From Callaeas wilsoni (taxonomy: Eukaryota; Chordata; Aves; Passeriformes; Callaeidae), in the NCBI GenBank assembly GCA_013398955.1, contig VWPU01014059.1, positions 496,001 through 560,000 on the forward strand: a stretch of DNA of 64,000 nucleotides. The letters are read 5' to 3'. Positions 36,877 to 49,900 of the stretch are shown one piece after another (positions within the stretch are counted from its first letter, which is position 1; each line of letters opens with the position of its first letter). Both the position numbers and the translations under genes were made by a program. A model generated the notes under the pieces. The model saw only the letters and a program-made list of their open reading frames with translations. It had not been told where the DNA came from and did no database searches.

Positions 36877-39840
36877 AAAACAACCAACATGAGGTAAAAT
36901 TATCAGAAATATAAATAAGTATAAAATATTTATTAACTTTAATGTTACATTGACAAGTATGTTTTAGTGTGCTCATATCTTACAAATACTTCAAACTCTT
37001 CTCACAAATCAGGAATCCAAAAGCAATTTCATTTTAAGATGTTTTGAATTTGTAGCTAGTAATTGTAAGATTCAGAAACCAAAACAACACCCTTTGACAT
37101 AGCATTTATGGTCATGGGACTTCTAAAGAGAAAAATAAGATCCTCTGAAGCTAAGCCAAATACAGCTAGGAGAAACTAAAGAAAACAGACAACTGTTCCC
37201 TGTACCCTGAGGCTCTTTGGAAAACCCTATCCTAAGACACCTCTGAGGGGATTTGACATCATAACATCTTAAAGATATCAAGACGGTGTGTATGAAATAC
37301 CCTGGCACTTTCTGCTGAACTCTGACATATTTGGAAGGTTTTTTTTGTTATTGGATATGTATTCATGACTCAGCTATCTGTATTGGGAACTGAACTGAAA
37401 ACATAATGTGATAAAAACTCTCTTGTGAGAGATCTTGCATCTATTTGTTCTTCTAAAGTGTAATAGGTCTAAATACACTGAAACCAAAACCAGTGACAAC
37501 CAGCCAACTAAAAAACCCTGAAACCCAGAGATAAATTTCAGTTTGAATGATTAATTTATTATAAGGAAAAAATACAAATGGAAATAAGAACAAAGATAAT
37601 GTCTCTATTAGGGAAGACAGAGCATAGTTCTTTGGAACATGCTGGATGAAGTCTGGGTCACAAATCCCCCAGAGTAAGTAAAATAAAAATGTGTACATAG
37701 AAAGGAAAAGTTAGACCTGCCACCTCACCGACAGTTTCGTAAGTACATGAATCTCAAGAAAGTTATATTAAAGTCCAGATATGTTTAATTTAGTTGGTGG
37801 ATTTTTCTTCATTGACTTCAGTGGTGCCAGGGTCTTACGAGAATTGTCTTCACAATATTTTCTAATGCATACAATGCTAGTTAAAAACATATGTCTTTTT
37901 CACTTCAAATTAGAAAACTGATTTGACTTCTTCGAAATATTTGAGTTATCCAGCCTTGTTATATTGCCTTGACTGGGTCACTTGTTTCTAGTACAAGTGT
38001 CAAGCTGATCTAATGATCATCCACAGACAACAATTGCAATGGACAGAGATCCAGAAAGATTGTTTGTTACACTGAAGCTGTGAAATAAAAGCAAACCAGC
38101 AAATATTAAAAGCTTTTAATGACAGTTTGTTGTTTAAGAAGGACTGTCTCAACACAAGTTCTAAAGTTCTTGAAGGATAAAAAGCTACTTTAGGCAGCAT
38201 ATTGTATCTTGACTTAGAAAAATATCCTTTACTACCTTCTCATCCCACAAGGCAAAGAACTCAAACATTTAGTTTACTGCTGACACTGTATAAATAATAA
38301 GCAGCACATCAATGAAGTAAAATCTTTCAAATAGCTGTAACTAATTCAGTAGATGATATTGACAAAGAAAAATTCTGACTAAAATAATTTTAGTCTAAAT
38401 TTATTTCTTGATAAAAAATTCCAACATGCAAAGCAAAAAAATTTTATTTCTGCTATTTTCAAAAGTATTTGCTGGATAATATTCCAGTCCATGCTAGGCA
38501 TTTTTAATCTATTATCCATCAGAATCACCATATCTGTTACTGCTCTTTTGCTATAACTTTTTTTCTCTGATCTCACTAGAATAAGCACTGCTATTATCAT
38601 AAGAAGTCACTTGCACTTAAAAATGCCTCTGTGGACAAAGTCCTTTTGGTCCTCAGACCCTGACAGCCTTGATCTTTACAGCACATGTGATTTGGATAAC
38701 TACGTTTTTTAGACAACAGTTGGTAATGAAAATGTGAATTTTCGAAAGCACAAGTGAATTTCACTTCATCTGGTGTGGGAGATTTGATAGAAATTTGGAC
38801 CATAATGTATCCTTGTCTCTATGATTAATGAACTGTTAATCCTGAAGATACAAGACTGATAATAAAGAATACCATTGGGGAAAAAAGAAATTAATCTTTA
38901 AATATTTCATCCACTCCTTCTCCCATCTATCAGATGGCAACAGATGCAAAATGGACTTTTCCCAGCTAGTTCAGTCTTTGTAATTTAGTACATACCTGTT
39001 TGGCCATCACATCACAGATAATGTATTCTTTACAAAGGAGTTTCAGCTCTTAAACTAAGTAGGCTAGCACTTACAGTACAGAGCGAAGAAGTTCATCGTT
39101 TGACTGATGAGTTAGAATTCCAGACTCAGTAGTAATTAACTTCGTTATGTTTTCCAGTGTCTGTGATCTTCACAAAAACCTATGATACAATTTGCTGGAT
39201 TTTTTTCAGTGAGTTTCCTTACATGAATTTCTCCTGTTAGATATACAAAGAGAAAATGTTGGATCCCTACAAAAAATGTTTCTTCTTAACAAATCAGAAT
39301 ACTGATTTCTGCTTTTACCTGTCTTTTTTTACAGTGCACTTCAGCCTGGAAGTTCAGCATCTTTTCTTCAGATGACAAGTTAATTTAAAAAAAACCCAAA
39401 CAACAGTATGAGATGTGAATAAATAATTTTAATGAAAATAGCCCATAGCCAATCTTTCCATTGTGTAATACCATAACAAGTCAATAATACTTTAATTGGA
39501 TTGCTGAATTATCTTTTATATTAAGGACAGTAAGTTTTGCTAAATAAGTGGAAAACTAAACTGTTATGTATGAAGTTCTTTTCTTCAAATCTCTCACTTT
39601 ATTTCTTTGAAATATAGTGTGTGAGTTTAAAGTACAAATAAGGGCAGGAAAAATAAAAGTATTTTACAACATAATAGCAAAAAAATTGTTAAGTCCCTTT
39701 TCGCTATATGTTGGTTACAGATGTTATTGCTTCACACTTGTAAAAAAGCAGATGGGAGGTACATATTCTTAGTAGAAAAACAAAGGATCATTCCAAAATA
39801 TTATGGGAGAACTGGACAAGAATGTAGCAGGAAACCAAGG

Positions 39841-40062
39841 AAAGTCTCATTAAAGAGCAGTGGTTTTGTGCTATTGTTTGAAGTGCTTACAGCGCTTGCT
39901 GAAGTGTGGCTCATGCTTGCTAGCTTTGATACACGCATCTCCCGAGCAGCTGCTGGAGCTCAGTGGCCTCGTGTGTCCGGCCCAGGTCCTGCTGAGCCGG
40001 GCTGCACATCCACCTGTGACTGCAGGACCCAGGCACGTGGTAACAGGTTACTGCAGACAAAA
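39841..40062. other. GC-richer CpG-containing block of unknown origin
   Basis: This block stands out from AT-rich flanks. It contains several CpGs (for example 'tcgtgtgtccggcccaggtc' near 39970 and 'gagccgggctgcacatccac' near 39996). Open frames cross it on both strands: a 143-codon + frame at 39721-40152, the second longest of the window, and a 65-codon - frame at 39920-40117. The translation shows no domain I know and spans visibly different compositions, so I do not call a gene. It may be a fragment of an unrecognised repeat, a non-coding RNA exon or a small regulatory island. Confidence 0.3.
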
Positions 40063-40077
40063 GTAATGAAGTCACTA

Positions 40078-40125
40078 GGGTGGCAGAAAACCTGGGTTTT
40101 ATTCCCAAATTTAGCACTCATGAGG
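40078..40125 (+). mobile_element. Possible ancient MIR/CORE-SINE-like fragment
   Basis: The segment 'aaaacctgggttttattccc' followed by 'aaatttagcact' resembles the MIR/CORE-SINE core (ACCTGGGTT, then a CCCA-type word, then a GCCACT-like word). Only about 35-45 bp can be compared, and I recall the consensus from memory, so chance similarity is a real alternative. If true, it is an ancient amniote SINE relic. Confidence 0.22.
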
Positions 40126-43100
40126 AGGGAGAGGAAGGAAGGAATTCTTTAGCTTGGTTTCCAATTCTGTGGTTTATGCAGTGCATAAGCTCTTAAGACA
40201 AGAACCGATCTTGACTGAAGGAGCACAGACTATCATTTGCTGAATGCTTTCAGAACTTTTTTATAACAACGAACAAAAATCTATTGCTAATCTACCATAA
40301 ATTGCTAATACCATGAAATATATGTGTAAAATATATGAAATTAGAAAATCTGAATTTCTGAGTTGTTTAGTTATGTCTCCACATCTGTGCAACTATATTT
40401 TAAGGTACTACAAAAATAATGGTCATCATAAATGTTTTTAACCTTTTTTTTTCCATTTTTATTTCTTTTGTATTAGCTGTAGGTATAATTTTTTGGCAAT
40501 GCCATGTTTATAATCAGAAAGAAGGATAGTCAGTAAGAAAAACATATTTTAGCTTAGTAGTGTGTCTATACATACATATAGAATATTTCTATTAAAATAA
40601 GTTTAATAGAAATTCAAATTAATATCAAACACAGAAATCACATACAGTAAGTCTGGAGGTTCAATACATCAGCAGACTGCACCTCTAGGTCCACGTAGAC
40701 ATGAGAAAGTTGTGTTCATCTTCTACTCCATAACATTTCTCAAGAAAGGCCAGACAGAATCAGAGCATGCCCAAGTGCAGGCTGAATGAAATGATTTATG
40801 CAGGTTAACAATATAGAAATAAAATTAAATCAGAGGTCAGACCAAGAAAAGGACCAGTTTTCATAGGAAGTCAGATCTACCTATGCTTTTCTAAGAATAA
40901 AATTGATAGCTTTTCAATATTGTATCTTGAAAAATGTGTCACTGAGTGACATGGCTTTTCACCTTCAAGTCTGAGGTGAAAATAAGAAGGTCTGTCTTTC
41001 ATTAATTTTGCAAATATATTTTGGAGCTCTTTCTATGTTTTGGCTGGCTGAACTTTCCTAAATTCCAGGAGGAAAGCTCCCTTTCCTGTCTTCTGCCATA
41101 AATAACATATTTTTCTTAATGTATTTCACTATTCAGAACAGTTTCTAAGCCTGTTCACAAAGCTGTCAGGGCAAACGAATCGCTCTCCCCTGATGTTTGT
41201 TATTAACAGATTGTATACTGATAGGATAATAACCTCTTTCTCCATACATGAAAGGCATTCTTGTGAGCTGGATTACAACTCGAGATATAAAAGACGTGCT
41301 CTGTGGATAACTTCCAGGCTACTTTGCACCACATCGCTCTCCCATAATTTTCTGTTTGTTATCTTGAACAAGTGACAGTAACCACCGATCAGAAACTGAA
41401 ATTTATGTGAAATGAGTACCACATGTTTGATGTTTACTTCAGTCTGGCTAAAGCAGGGACAGATCGTTATAGCCCACAGAATTATGTGTTTTAGACTGTG
41501 TGTAATTTAATATCAAGTGCCATAACTTGAATATGCAATTAAAACAAAAAAGAGATTGGTTCAAAAAATAAACCTCTTGTCATATCATGTGTTAATTTCC
41601 CGCAACGTTTTGGGGTGGTTTTGTCAAACAAGTACTTATTTGTTTGTTTTAATATGTTAAAATGATCGTTTGTCTTATTTAGTGGAAAACTGTACATGTT
41701 CTCAGTGTATGTAAGCTATTGGTACTTGACTGAAGATTTGAAGGAGAGTGGCAAAGGTTTTGCTAATAAAAAAATATACTCCCTAAGATCATTAGAAAGG
41801 ACAAGTGAAGATGTGAATGACAAATAAAAGTGTTTCAGTATCAGACCTTTAATTACAAGCTGGAAAGGACCAGAGTTCAGAGTTCATTTGTGCTTCTGGC
41901 ATACCACTGAAATATTAAGTACAAGACAGAGTCTATCCCTTCATTCCTGTAAATTTTTAGAGTTTTGTTGAGATTTATGGAACCTTGCTTTGAGTATCTA
42001 AAGGTGATATTTAAATTAGGAACTTAAATTCTTTTTATAGTCAGTCTAATATGATAAAAAATTCATTCAAACTTGAATTACAAATTTAGATTGTCCATTT
42101 CTCTAAAATAACTGTAGTCTTAGGTCATTTGCACTCAGTTAAAGTGATGAAAATTATGTGTGGATCCCATTCTGAGCTACATAGGTGTTGCTGTTGCCTT
42201 AGTCACTTAAAGAATCAGAAATCAAAATTTGTGACAGCATCTGGAAAAAAAGGTATGAAGGCTGGTCATACTTTTTCTAACATTTCTTAAGGGGAATACT
42301 GATGACTAACTGAAAATATTTCAAATATATGAGATTTATGAATTTGTTTTATTCTATGGATTACAGCCCTAATTATTTGTGTTTTTTCTTTGAATGTTCC
42401 AACTATGAAATACTTCAGTTAAAGTAGAAATATTTATAAATATGCTGTCCCAGGGCATATTGAGAATTGCAAGATAATTATTTGAGTTTCCATTGCATTC
42501 TCTGTGAGCTTTAAATAAAATATTGCTTGTGATGTATTTTGTTCTTTTCAATATAATTCCAAACACACTTAAAGCAAAGATACTTTTCTATCACAGTTAT
42601 TTTTTTAAGGCAAACTCCAATTAATCCTAAGAGGAGGTTTTTTTATATGTTTTCAGGATAAGTCCTGAACTTGTTGGAAATTCAGCTGGACAATATCACA
42701 AATTTGATATCTTGTTAGTCTCCTGATGTCATGCCTATGTCAATTACAGGATGTGAATGTAAACCTGAGGGATTTTTGCCCTGTGCTCCATTACTCGTAA
42801 AAACATCACCCTATGACACATCCTCCTATTGATTCTTGCTGTTCTTCTCTGAAATTCAGCTTTGGCTGACAAAATGTTTGAATTCCAAGTTCAGCAATTT
42901 AAGAAAGCAATAAAGATTAACTTTTGTTATGTTGCTATATCTTGTTTTGCAACTGTAAATTTGGAACATTGAATGTATATTCTGATGGGTTCCAGTTCAG
43001 TAGCTTTCTTATGTTAACCTTGATATAAATTGAATATGTGATTAACTGTCTTCTTGAATGCAGTAACCCAGAAAGTTTGCCTTCTTCATTTATACAGACT

Positions 43101-43204
43101 ATATTCTTCCTGATATGTCAAAATAGAAGTCCATTAACATCAATGACAATTTTCAGACACAGAATTTTTCTCATGGGTTTATTTTTAAATTCTATGTTCT
43201 CATT

Positions 43205-43300
43205 TCAGGTATGTATATGCACACAGATACACCATACATATATATATAATACACATATATGTTTATATATCTGCATATATATATTCATATAAACATAAAA
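43205..43300 (+). repeat. Degenerate (AT)n/(AC)n low-complexity tract
   Basis: Runs of alternating purine-pyrimidine TATATA, CATATA and ACACAT words are interrupted by short unique bases. It is a decayed dinucleotide microsatellite and could adopt unusual helical structure, but nothing else can be inferred. Confidence 0.8.
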
Positions 43301-43531
43301 TACAGTAATTTCACTGAGAACTTGAAAAATAGCACACGATTTCAGATACATTTCTCTTTCATTTACCTCTAAGAGTATGATGTGATTTTATATGAGCCAC
43401 AAGCACAAAAGTCTTCATCTTTTTGCTTTGACCTGTCAATGATAATATTTAGTATACTTGCTTATAGTCTTCTCTCAGTGACATTAATATTTTTGTGAGC
43501 AGCATATGTGTATGAAAAAGATCCTATATTC

Positions 43532-43559
43532 AAATAAACAAACAAACAACAACAAAAAG
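43532..43559 (+). repeat. (AAAC)n simple repeat
   Basis: Short run of AAAC units passing into AAC units and an A run. It is low complexity with no mobile-element body nearby. Confidence 0.8.
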
Positions 43560-44191
43560 ATCCTTTATATTTCACAGGGTTTTTTAAATGTTCTTCCTTG
43601 AGGAGAAAAAGTTTTTAAAACCACACACCCAAGAACATTTGAAGTTCTAATCTAACTCTTTTCACATTTGCTCCCAGCAGGCTAGAGGCTAATATATAAA
43701 TTATTCTACTTTCTTTGGAGGTTTTAACAACTATGACCAAATAATTCATCCAAAATTGTCTTCACACAGCTCTTTATTTTTTTTAATGGGGGACAATCAT
43801 TTTGGAAAACCATTTTGCAGTCTAATTGTGGGCAACAGCTGCCATTTTCATAACTAATTTTTCCACAGTTTTAAAAAGCTTTATTCTGAGAAAGATTTTA
43901 ATGGGTAACCAGCTTCATTTTCTGTGCTGCATAAATCATCAATATCTTTCTTACTGAAGATTTCATAAATATGACCAAAGTATAGGATATGCATTTTCTT
44001 GTTTGATAATTGACGTAGTAAAATCATTTTTGAGGGCTAGATTGATGGATGAATGGATCTGAAAGGAGAATTTGGGTTTTGCTTTAAAATTATCAACATA
44101 AATGAAATTATTGAAAAAGCTGACAACATATGTTAGAGCAAGAAATATAAATAACTAGAAAGAAGAAGCCTCATATCCTTTAATAAAGATT

Positions 44192-44226
44192 GACTCTCTC
44201 TCACTCTCTGCCTCTCTCACTCTCTG
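44192..44226 (+). repeat. (TCTC)n pyrimidine-rich repeat
   Basis: Two imperfect copies of ACTCTCTGCCTCTCTC-type units make a short CT-rich tract. It is a simple repeat of no evident function. Confidence 0.75.
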
Positions 44227-44499
44227 CATACTCAGAGGTACAGCAGAGAAATGATGAAATTAATACCCATCAACACCTTTCCTGCTTTAGCTCAATTGTG
44301 AAACATACAAAGAGACTGATGAGGAACTAGGTGGAAGTCTTAGCATTAGAAAAAGAAATCTTTATAGGGATGTGAAGAGTGTGAATACTGTGTGAGTCAT
44401 CCACTACATCTGCGACTTAACCAAGGTCATCTTAAATTAAGAAAATTATCACTATGCCAACAACATTCTCATAGATATATAGTCTTTAAGAGACTGAAT

Positions 44500-45160
44500 C
44501 AATACTGGCAGTACACATGACGTGAGGAAGCTTTATGCAGACTGGTAAACTGTGTCTTGTTAAGTGTATTTCCAGAGCCCCCTGAACTTCTTAAATAGTG
44601 ACTGCCTCTTCTAGAGGGACAACATTTGCGCTGTAGAGGAGAAGGAGCTGCTTTGTCACGCCAACAATTGCAGCAACTAATAAATCAGACAATTCTGACA
44701 AGTCTTCCAGCATAGGGTGTGGACAGACTTGAACAATGCAAGGGGATAGGACAGCTCTACATAGAGTTTACTCTGCATTACTTGGCCTGAAGTCTCACTA
44801 CACAAAACCACTGCTTCAAGCAAAAATTCAAATCTGCATTAAGCCTGAACCCTGCACACAGTGAATCATAAGGGCTGGGCAATGTCATTTGCATGTAGAA
44901 GCCAAACAGTTGGTGTCACACCCTATTTTCCTACTCTCACCACTCCTCTAGGCAATGATGATGTGGTAATGTGATGCCTGCGTACAATTCTTGGTTGCTC
45001 CACAGGCAAGGCTTATTTCGGTTAAAATCCTCCCGAGTGTCATGACCATTTATGTGTAGCCAGGGGACAAGCACATATGTAATTGCATAGCTTAAGTCCA
45101 TCCACCACAGTGATAGCTGCACATCAAATTCCGAGTGCAGATCTGAACACTTACTCTTAA
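44500..45160. other. Complex motif-bearing stretch, candidate conserved non-coding element
   Basis: Over about 650 bp the composition is balanced with very few homopolymers, unlike the flanks. It contains a perfect octamer ATTTGCAT (44887-44894), the site for POU-domain factors. The only open frame (minus, 44937-45167, 76 codons) has no domain I recognise. I flag it as possible cis-regulatory DNA on motif and texture grounds only; no conservation data were available. Confidence 0.25.
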
Positions 45161-46600
45161 AAGTCAAGATTACTTTGACAGGATTTGGGACAGTAAATCA
45201 ACTATCTTAAAATTTTTAGATTTACAAGAAGAAAGGCATTTTAGCCAGCCAAGTCTGTCCTTCTGAGTAACTTATGCTTCACAATTTAACAATTTGCCTC
45301 TGCTACAAGAACTTTTTAAATTATATTATGAATGTAAGCAGAGGATAAAAGGTTTTGTTATTTACCAACATAAAAGAGCCAAATGCAAGTTAGAACAGTT
45401 GAAGTCCTATTGCTCAAAAGGTTAGTTATTTGAAGGGACAAAAATTATGCAATACTTTTGAGTGTTTTCCTCATTTCTAACTCTTTTGTGATCATTAAAG
45501 ATAATTGACTTTGTTATAACTGCCTAAAAAACCACAGTTATCATTCTTCATATTAATAAATTATGATTTTTACATACATGTACATATATTATTTCAAAAT
45601 TGTCCCTTCAAATGTAGAAAAACTGCCTCCTTCTTACAGAGCACTTGTTTAAAATCAATCTGTTTTACATGGATTTTGTTTTAACTTTACAAAGAAAAAA
45701 AATTAATCTCAAACTTGTCTAAAAATATCTAATCTAAAAATGTCAACCCAAGCAATAATTAATTTTCACCCTCCAAGTGTGAAGAAAAAAAGAAGAAACG
45801 AGTTGAAATTAGAATTTAATTTCTACCACTATAAACATGTAAGACTCCGTTTACTGTCAGTGAAGTTCTGCTATGTGCAGAAATTAGGAGTCCAGTCCAG
45901 TGCATCTGCATCTGAACACTCTTATGGGTTGGAAGAATTGTCCCCTAAATATTCTTCATTTCTCTCAACTCAGTTTCACTGAAGGTTTCATATCTTGAGT
46001 TTCTGCAACACTTGACCACAGGCTGTTAACCTCTCCCTCAAGCTAGCCCATTCTTTCCCTTGTCCCACCCCACGTCTTCACATTTTTTCTGGCAGAGATC
46101 CCAGGAACAGGGAAATCCTCTGCCAAACTCAAGTTCAGAGCGAGGACACATCTCAGTTTCCAAAGAAGAAGAACATTTCCACAAAGGACAGCATTACATA
46201 TGAGGAACTTCATCTTTACAAAAGCAAAGATGCTTGCATATGTTTAGTTACAGTAATAAGTCTTTCCAATTAAAACCACCTGCTTTTGAGGATCCATGTA
46301 AATAATTTCTAAATCTTGACATCACTTCAGGTTTTTCTGGGAAAAAAAGAAACGGGAGAAAATTATGTTCCTGTTATCAGTCTTGTTATATCTATGCTAA
46401 AGAAATTTTACAAAAATGTCTAATGAAATAAAACACTATGATTTTAGGGACAAATTATTTAATACTCTAAAATCTGCATAGGCAACACCCACATCAGTAT
46501 TAAATGCCCACACTTTGATTTAGCCAACTAGATTTGTCAGGCTTATGTCCTTTTGACATTATAGTAGTAATGTTTGGTGTGACACATTTTATTCAGCCAT
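45161..46600. other. Unique AT-rich non-coding stretch
   Basis: Nothing recognisable is seen. Base composition is AT-rich with short A and T runs. The small open frame at 45740-45982 is Lys/Ser-rich and shows no domain. Confidence 0.5.
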
Positions 46601-46900
46601 ATTTTCCCTCAGGTTCCTTTATAAAGATCAGTTCCCCTTGTTTAAACAAATGCTAAATTATACAGACATGGTGTAATGGAGTTTTATTGCAATGAATATC
46701 ACTATTATTTAGGTAGAAATACACTTCCTTCATGCCTTAAACCAATTAATCAGAAATAGTGCAATGCAACAATTATGTTTTATGTTCTTGCCAGTAATGA
46801 CAGCTTATGCAGATAATACATTTGTGACTAGTTGTAGGCTGCACTTAAATCTGTGTGGGCCTGCTTAATCCTCTTCTGCCTAAAATGTCCCACTGCTGAG
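46601..46900. other. Candidate conserved non-coding element with homeodomain-type core
   Basis: This compact stretch has low homopolymer content and contains CCAATTAAT near 46742 (homeodomain TAAT core) and several ATGCAA/GCAATGCAAC words. No coding potential is seen. The claim is weak and rests on the look of the sequence against its flanks. Confidence 0.2.
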
Positions 46901-49900
46901 AGGCTAAAGATAGAGCCTTGCTTAGCTGCGAAATGTGATGTGCTGGAGCAGGTGGAAACAAGGATTAGATGACTTTCAGCAGCCCTGGGAAAGGGCCAGC
47001 TCTGAGGTATGTCCAGGCAAAAGCTGCAAAAGATTTTATTTTCCTTCTCTTCAGAGGATCCATGGTAAACCCCTGCTGCAGGTGGTGCTGAATTTACCAG
47101 GGTCGCCACGGAATTTTTAAAGTATGAATCAGCATCTTGTGGCATCCACTTGCTTGGTTTCCTCTGCTTTCCTTTTCAGCTTTCCTCTATTAATGGTCTA
47201 AATATCAGTTCTGGTACAAGCAAACCATCTCCTGAGTGACTCAGAAAGTACTGATGCTAGAGAGTCTAAAGAGATCAGCAGTTATCCCAAGCATTACACA
47301 CAGACCGGCCTTACCCTAAACTCCAGAATCCTCTTTCCCTCGTGCTCTAGCTGCTGATGTGGTTTGGAATACACATGATCTTTCTGCCTTGTGGACAATA
47401 ATGTAATGTGAATAAATCAGACCTAATAGACATTCCTGAAAAAAAGGCTCTGCCTTGCACTAGCCTGAGCTGGATTCTTTCTCTATCCATTTAAGTCATT
47501 GCAAGCACGGTGCAGTCCAGTCATTTCAAGTTTATTGAGTCAGGTCCCTGCCTGATATTTACACACGGTATTTATCCTGTGTTGAAGGATAGGCAGCTAC
47601 ACGATGCAGATGCTCATTTGGACTTTTTAAATGTATTACATTATTTGGGACCATTGCCATGAAACTGCTGTTTTGACTGGATACAGGATCAGAGAGAAAG
47701 AAGCTGCCACACCTAGTGCTTCTGAATGAATAGTTAGATGTCTGTATCCTTTTGAAGAGATAAACATTTAATTCTCCCTGTGTCATTTCCTTGTTGAGTC
47801 ACCCTCCTGTTGCTGAGACAGCTTCTTTTACCTTTGAGATGCCTAGCCCACATTTTTTCTTGATAGATGTGGTGTGCAAAGGGCAAGAGAAAGAGGAAGT
47901 ATGCCACCCCAATGTCTTTGTATGCACAAGGTGAGAAGGCACATGCTGATTTATCTGCTATAGTCTGGTGACAGTCATCTGAGGGTTGGATGAGGGCATG
48001 CTTACCTATCTCCAAATCATTCTTCATGACTGCTCCTAGGTCAGCACTCATGAAAGAAAATGTAGTCTGGAGTTCTGAAACAAGAGTCAAGACTCTAAGC
48101 CCTGCCTGCTGTGGCAGTCAAACTTCCCAAGGAATAGTGATAGCCCAAGAAATCTAGATGGTTTCTTCAGACAAATGCAAGAATGCTGTTTCAGTGTTGA
48201 AATGAACCTGTTTTCTCTTTGCCTTTTCAAGAATAGCTTTAGTATCAGATTCCTCACCTTAAAAAAAAAAAAAAAGAGTGTTTCCCCACATTTTTTTCCT
48301 GAGTAAATAAATGTTCAAATATTCAGCTTTTGATACATCTTCAGGTATGAGGACGGACACAGAGGGGATTAAAAGGCAGAAAACAACTGCTTGCCTCATA
48401 TAGCTCCACAGGGCAAATGTTAGAGCTGTCATCAGAAAATGCCATTTCCTCCAGCATGCTGGAAATGGAATCAGTAATTTTCAAAATATATTCTGCATCC
48501 AAAATCATCATTTGTAGGCATTATATTGAATGTTTGAACTCCAGTGAAGCATTATAGTTCTGAAAGCCTGTTGTCAAACCATGACAACAAATGCCCATTT
48601 TCTTTCAGAGTGGTTAGGGCTCCCAGCTGCTGTGGCTTAGTGCACTCTCATGATGTAAATTGCTGTGAGAGGAAACCTCAAATTTGATGGAACTAGGAGT
48701 TCAAAGTAGAGGATGTTCATAGGGTTTCAGGTCTCCATTTTGTCAAAAAGTTTGGAAATCATGGGAATACCAATACAACCAAGACTTAGCAATATCCTTT
48801 GTGGTTTTACACAGCTCTGATGTTTAAAAATGCCTTAACTATTCCTTACTTTTACTTTTTTTTTCTTTCCCCGTCCATATTACTTGCTTCTAAATAGGTT
48901 TGCAAGAAGACTTAAAATTCTTATTTTAGGAATACAGATTCTAAGCAGAATCTCCACCTTGTAAAAGAGACTTCCAAACCAGAAATACATCATTATTGAT
49001 AGAAAAATAAACATGCATTCTAGAAACTTGTTGACTTTACTGAAATCTAACTGCTTCAAAGCTGACCTTGACTATTTATCACCCTCTGTCTTGATACAGG
49101 AACCATAGATAAGCTAGGTGAAGACTACTGAGGAGGAAACGAGAGTGCAGGGCAGCACACACATCTTTTCTGAACAGGGAGATGACAGTCACAGAGCAAG
49201 ATTCGAAGTTCCAGCTTTCTGGCAGTACCTTCTAGACTCTCCCTTACCTTTTTTTTCCTTCCAAAGAGGCAAAATTGAGGAAGAGTATTTTCAAACAAGA
49301 GCATTGTTTCATAGGAAAAGAAAAAACCCTTCTCCCTTAGAGATGTATAAAAGAAGAGATATTTGGTTTACAGAGCAGAATTTCTGGCAATTTTTGTTTA
49401 CTTCTTGAGTATGTATCATTTAACCACAGTGAGAGGGCAGTGACTCACATACAGTGGGATTTTTCCAACTTCAAGAGAAATACTGGAACTTCTGTCAGAC
49501 TTGCAATCTAAACATCTTAAAATTTTCCTGAACACCCATGAGTCAAATAATTGTATTTTGACTAATACTTTATTAGTATCTCATCTTTATTATCAGCATC
49601 TATGACCAACATAATCTTCATCCTTTCCAGGTTAAAATTACTATAAGTAGATATATCCTTTTGTTTCTGCTATAATGTATTTACAATTCTAACTTTCAAA
49701 AATTAATTCCTGTGATTCTATTTCAGGCTGTGAATTATGGACAATTTGTAATCAGTTGCAAAAGATTAAACCCTAGGCACAGCTAATGGGGATGTTTTAA
49801 TAGTGCAGATGGCAAAACAGCCTGTGAAAACAGGTCTGGTGGGCATTCTGCAAAAGCTAATTCAGTCAAAATTTATCCAAGATGACATAATGTTCAATTG

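Larger units (their letters stand above)
34973..39840. other. Unique AT-rich non-coding stretch
   Basis: No gene is recognised. There is an (AAAAT)n-like tract at 35680-35707 and a (TAA)n tract at 36841-36876. Several 60-100 codon open frames are present, but they have biased, low-complexity translations (Lys/Asn or Phe/Ile/Leu-rich) typical of random AT-rich DNA. Confidence 0.55.
40126..44480. other. Unique AT-rich non-coding stretch
   Basis: No gene is recognised. A low-complexity (AT/CA)n-like patch lies at about 43205-43300, an (AAAC)n-like tract at 43532-43559 and a (TCTC)n-like tract at 44192-44226. The 84-codon open frame at 43038-43292 runs into the AT dinucleotide patch and is not convincing. 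Confidence 0.55.

Noticed and set aside
46828..48090. Minus-strand frames of 105 and 118 codons as a possible gene
   Set aside because: The two frames are separate, match no family I recognise and have no visible promoter or splice pattern; lengths are within chance for 64 kb.
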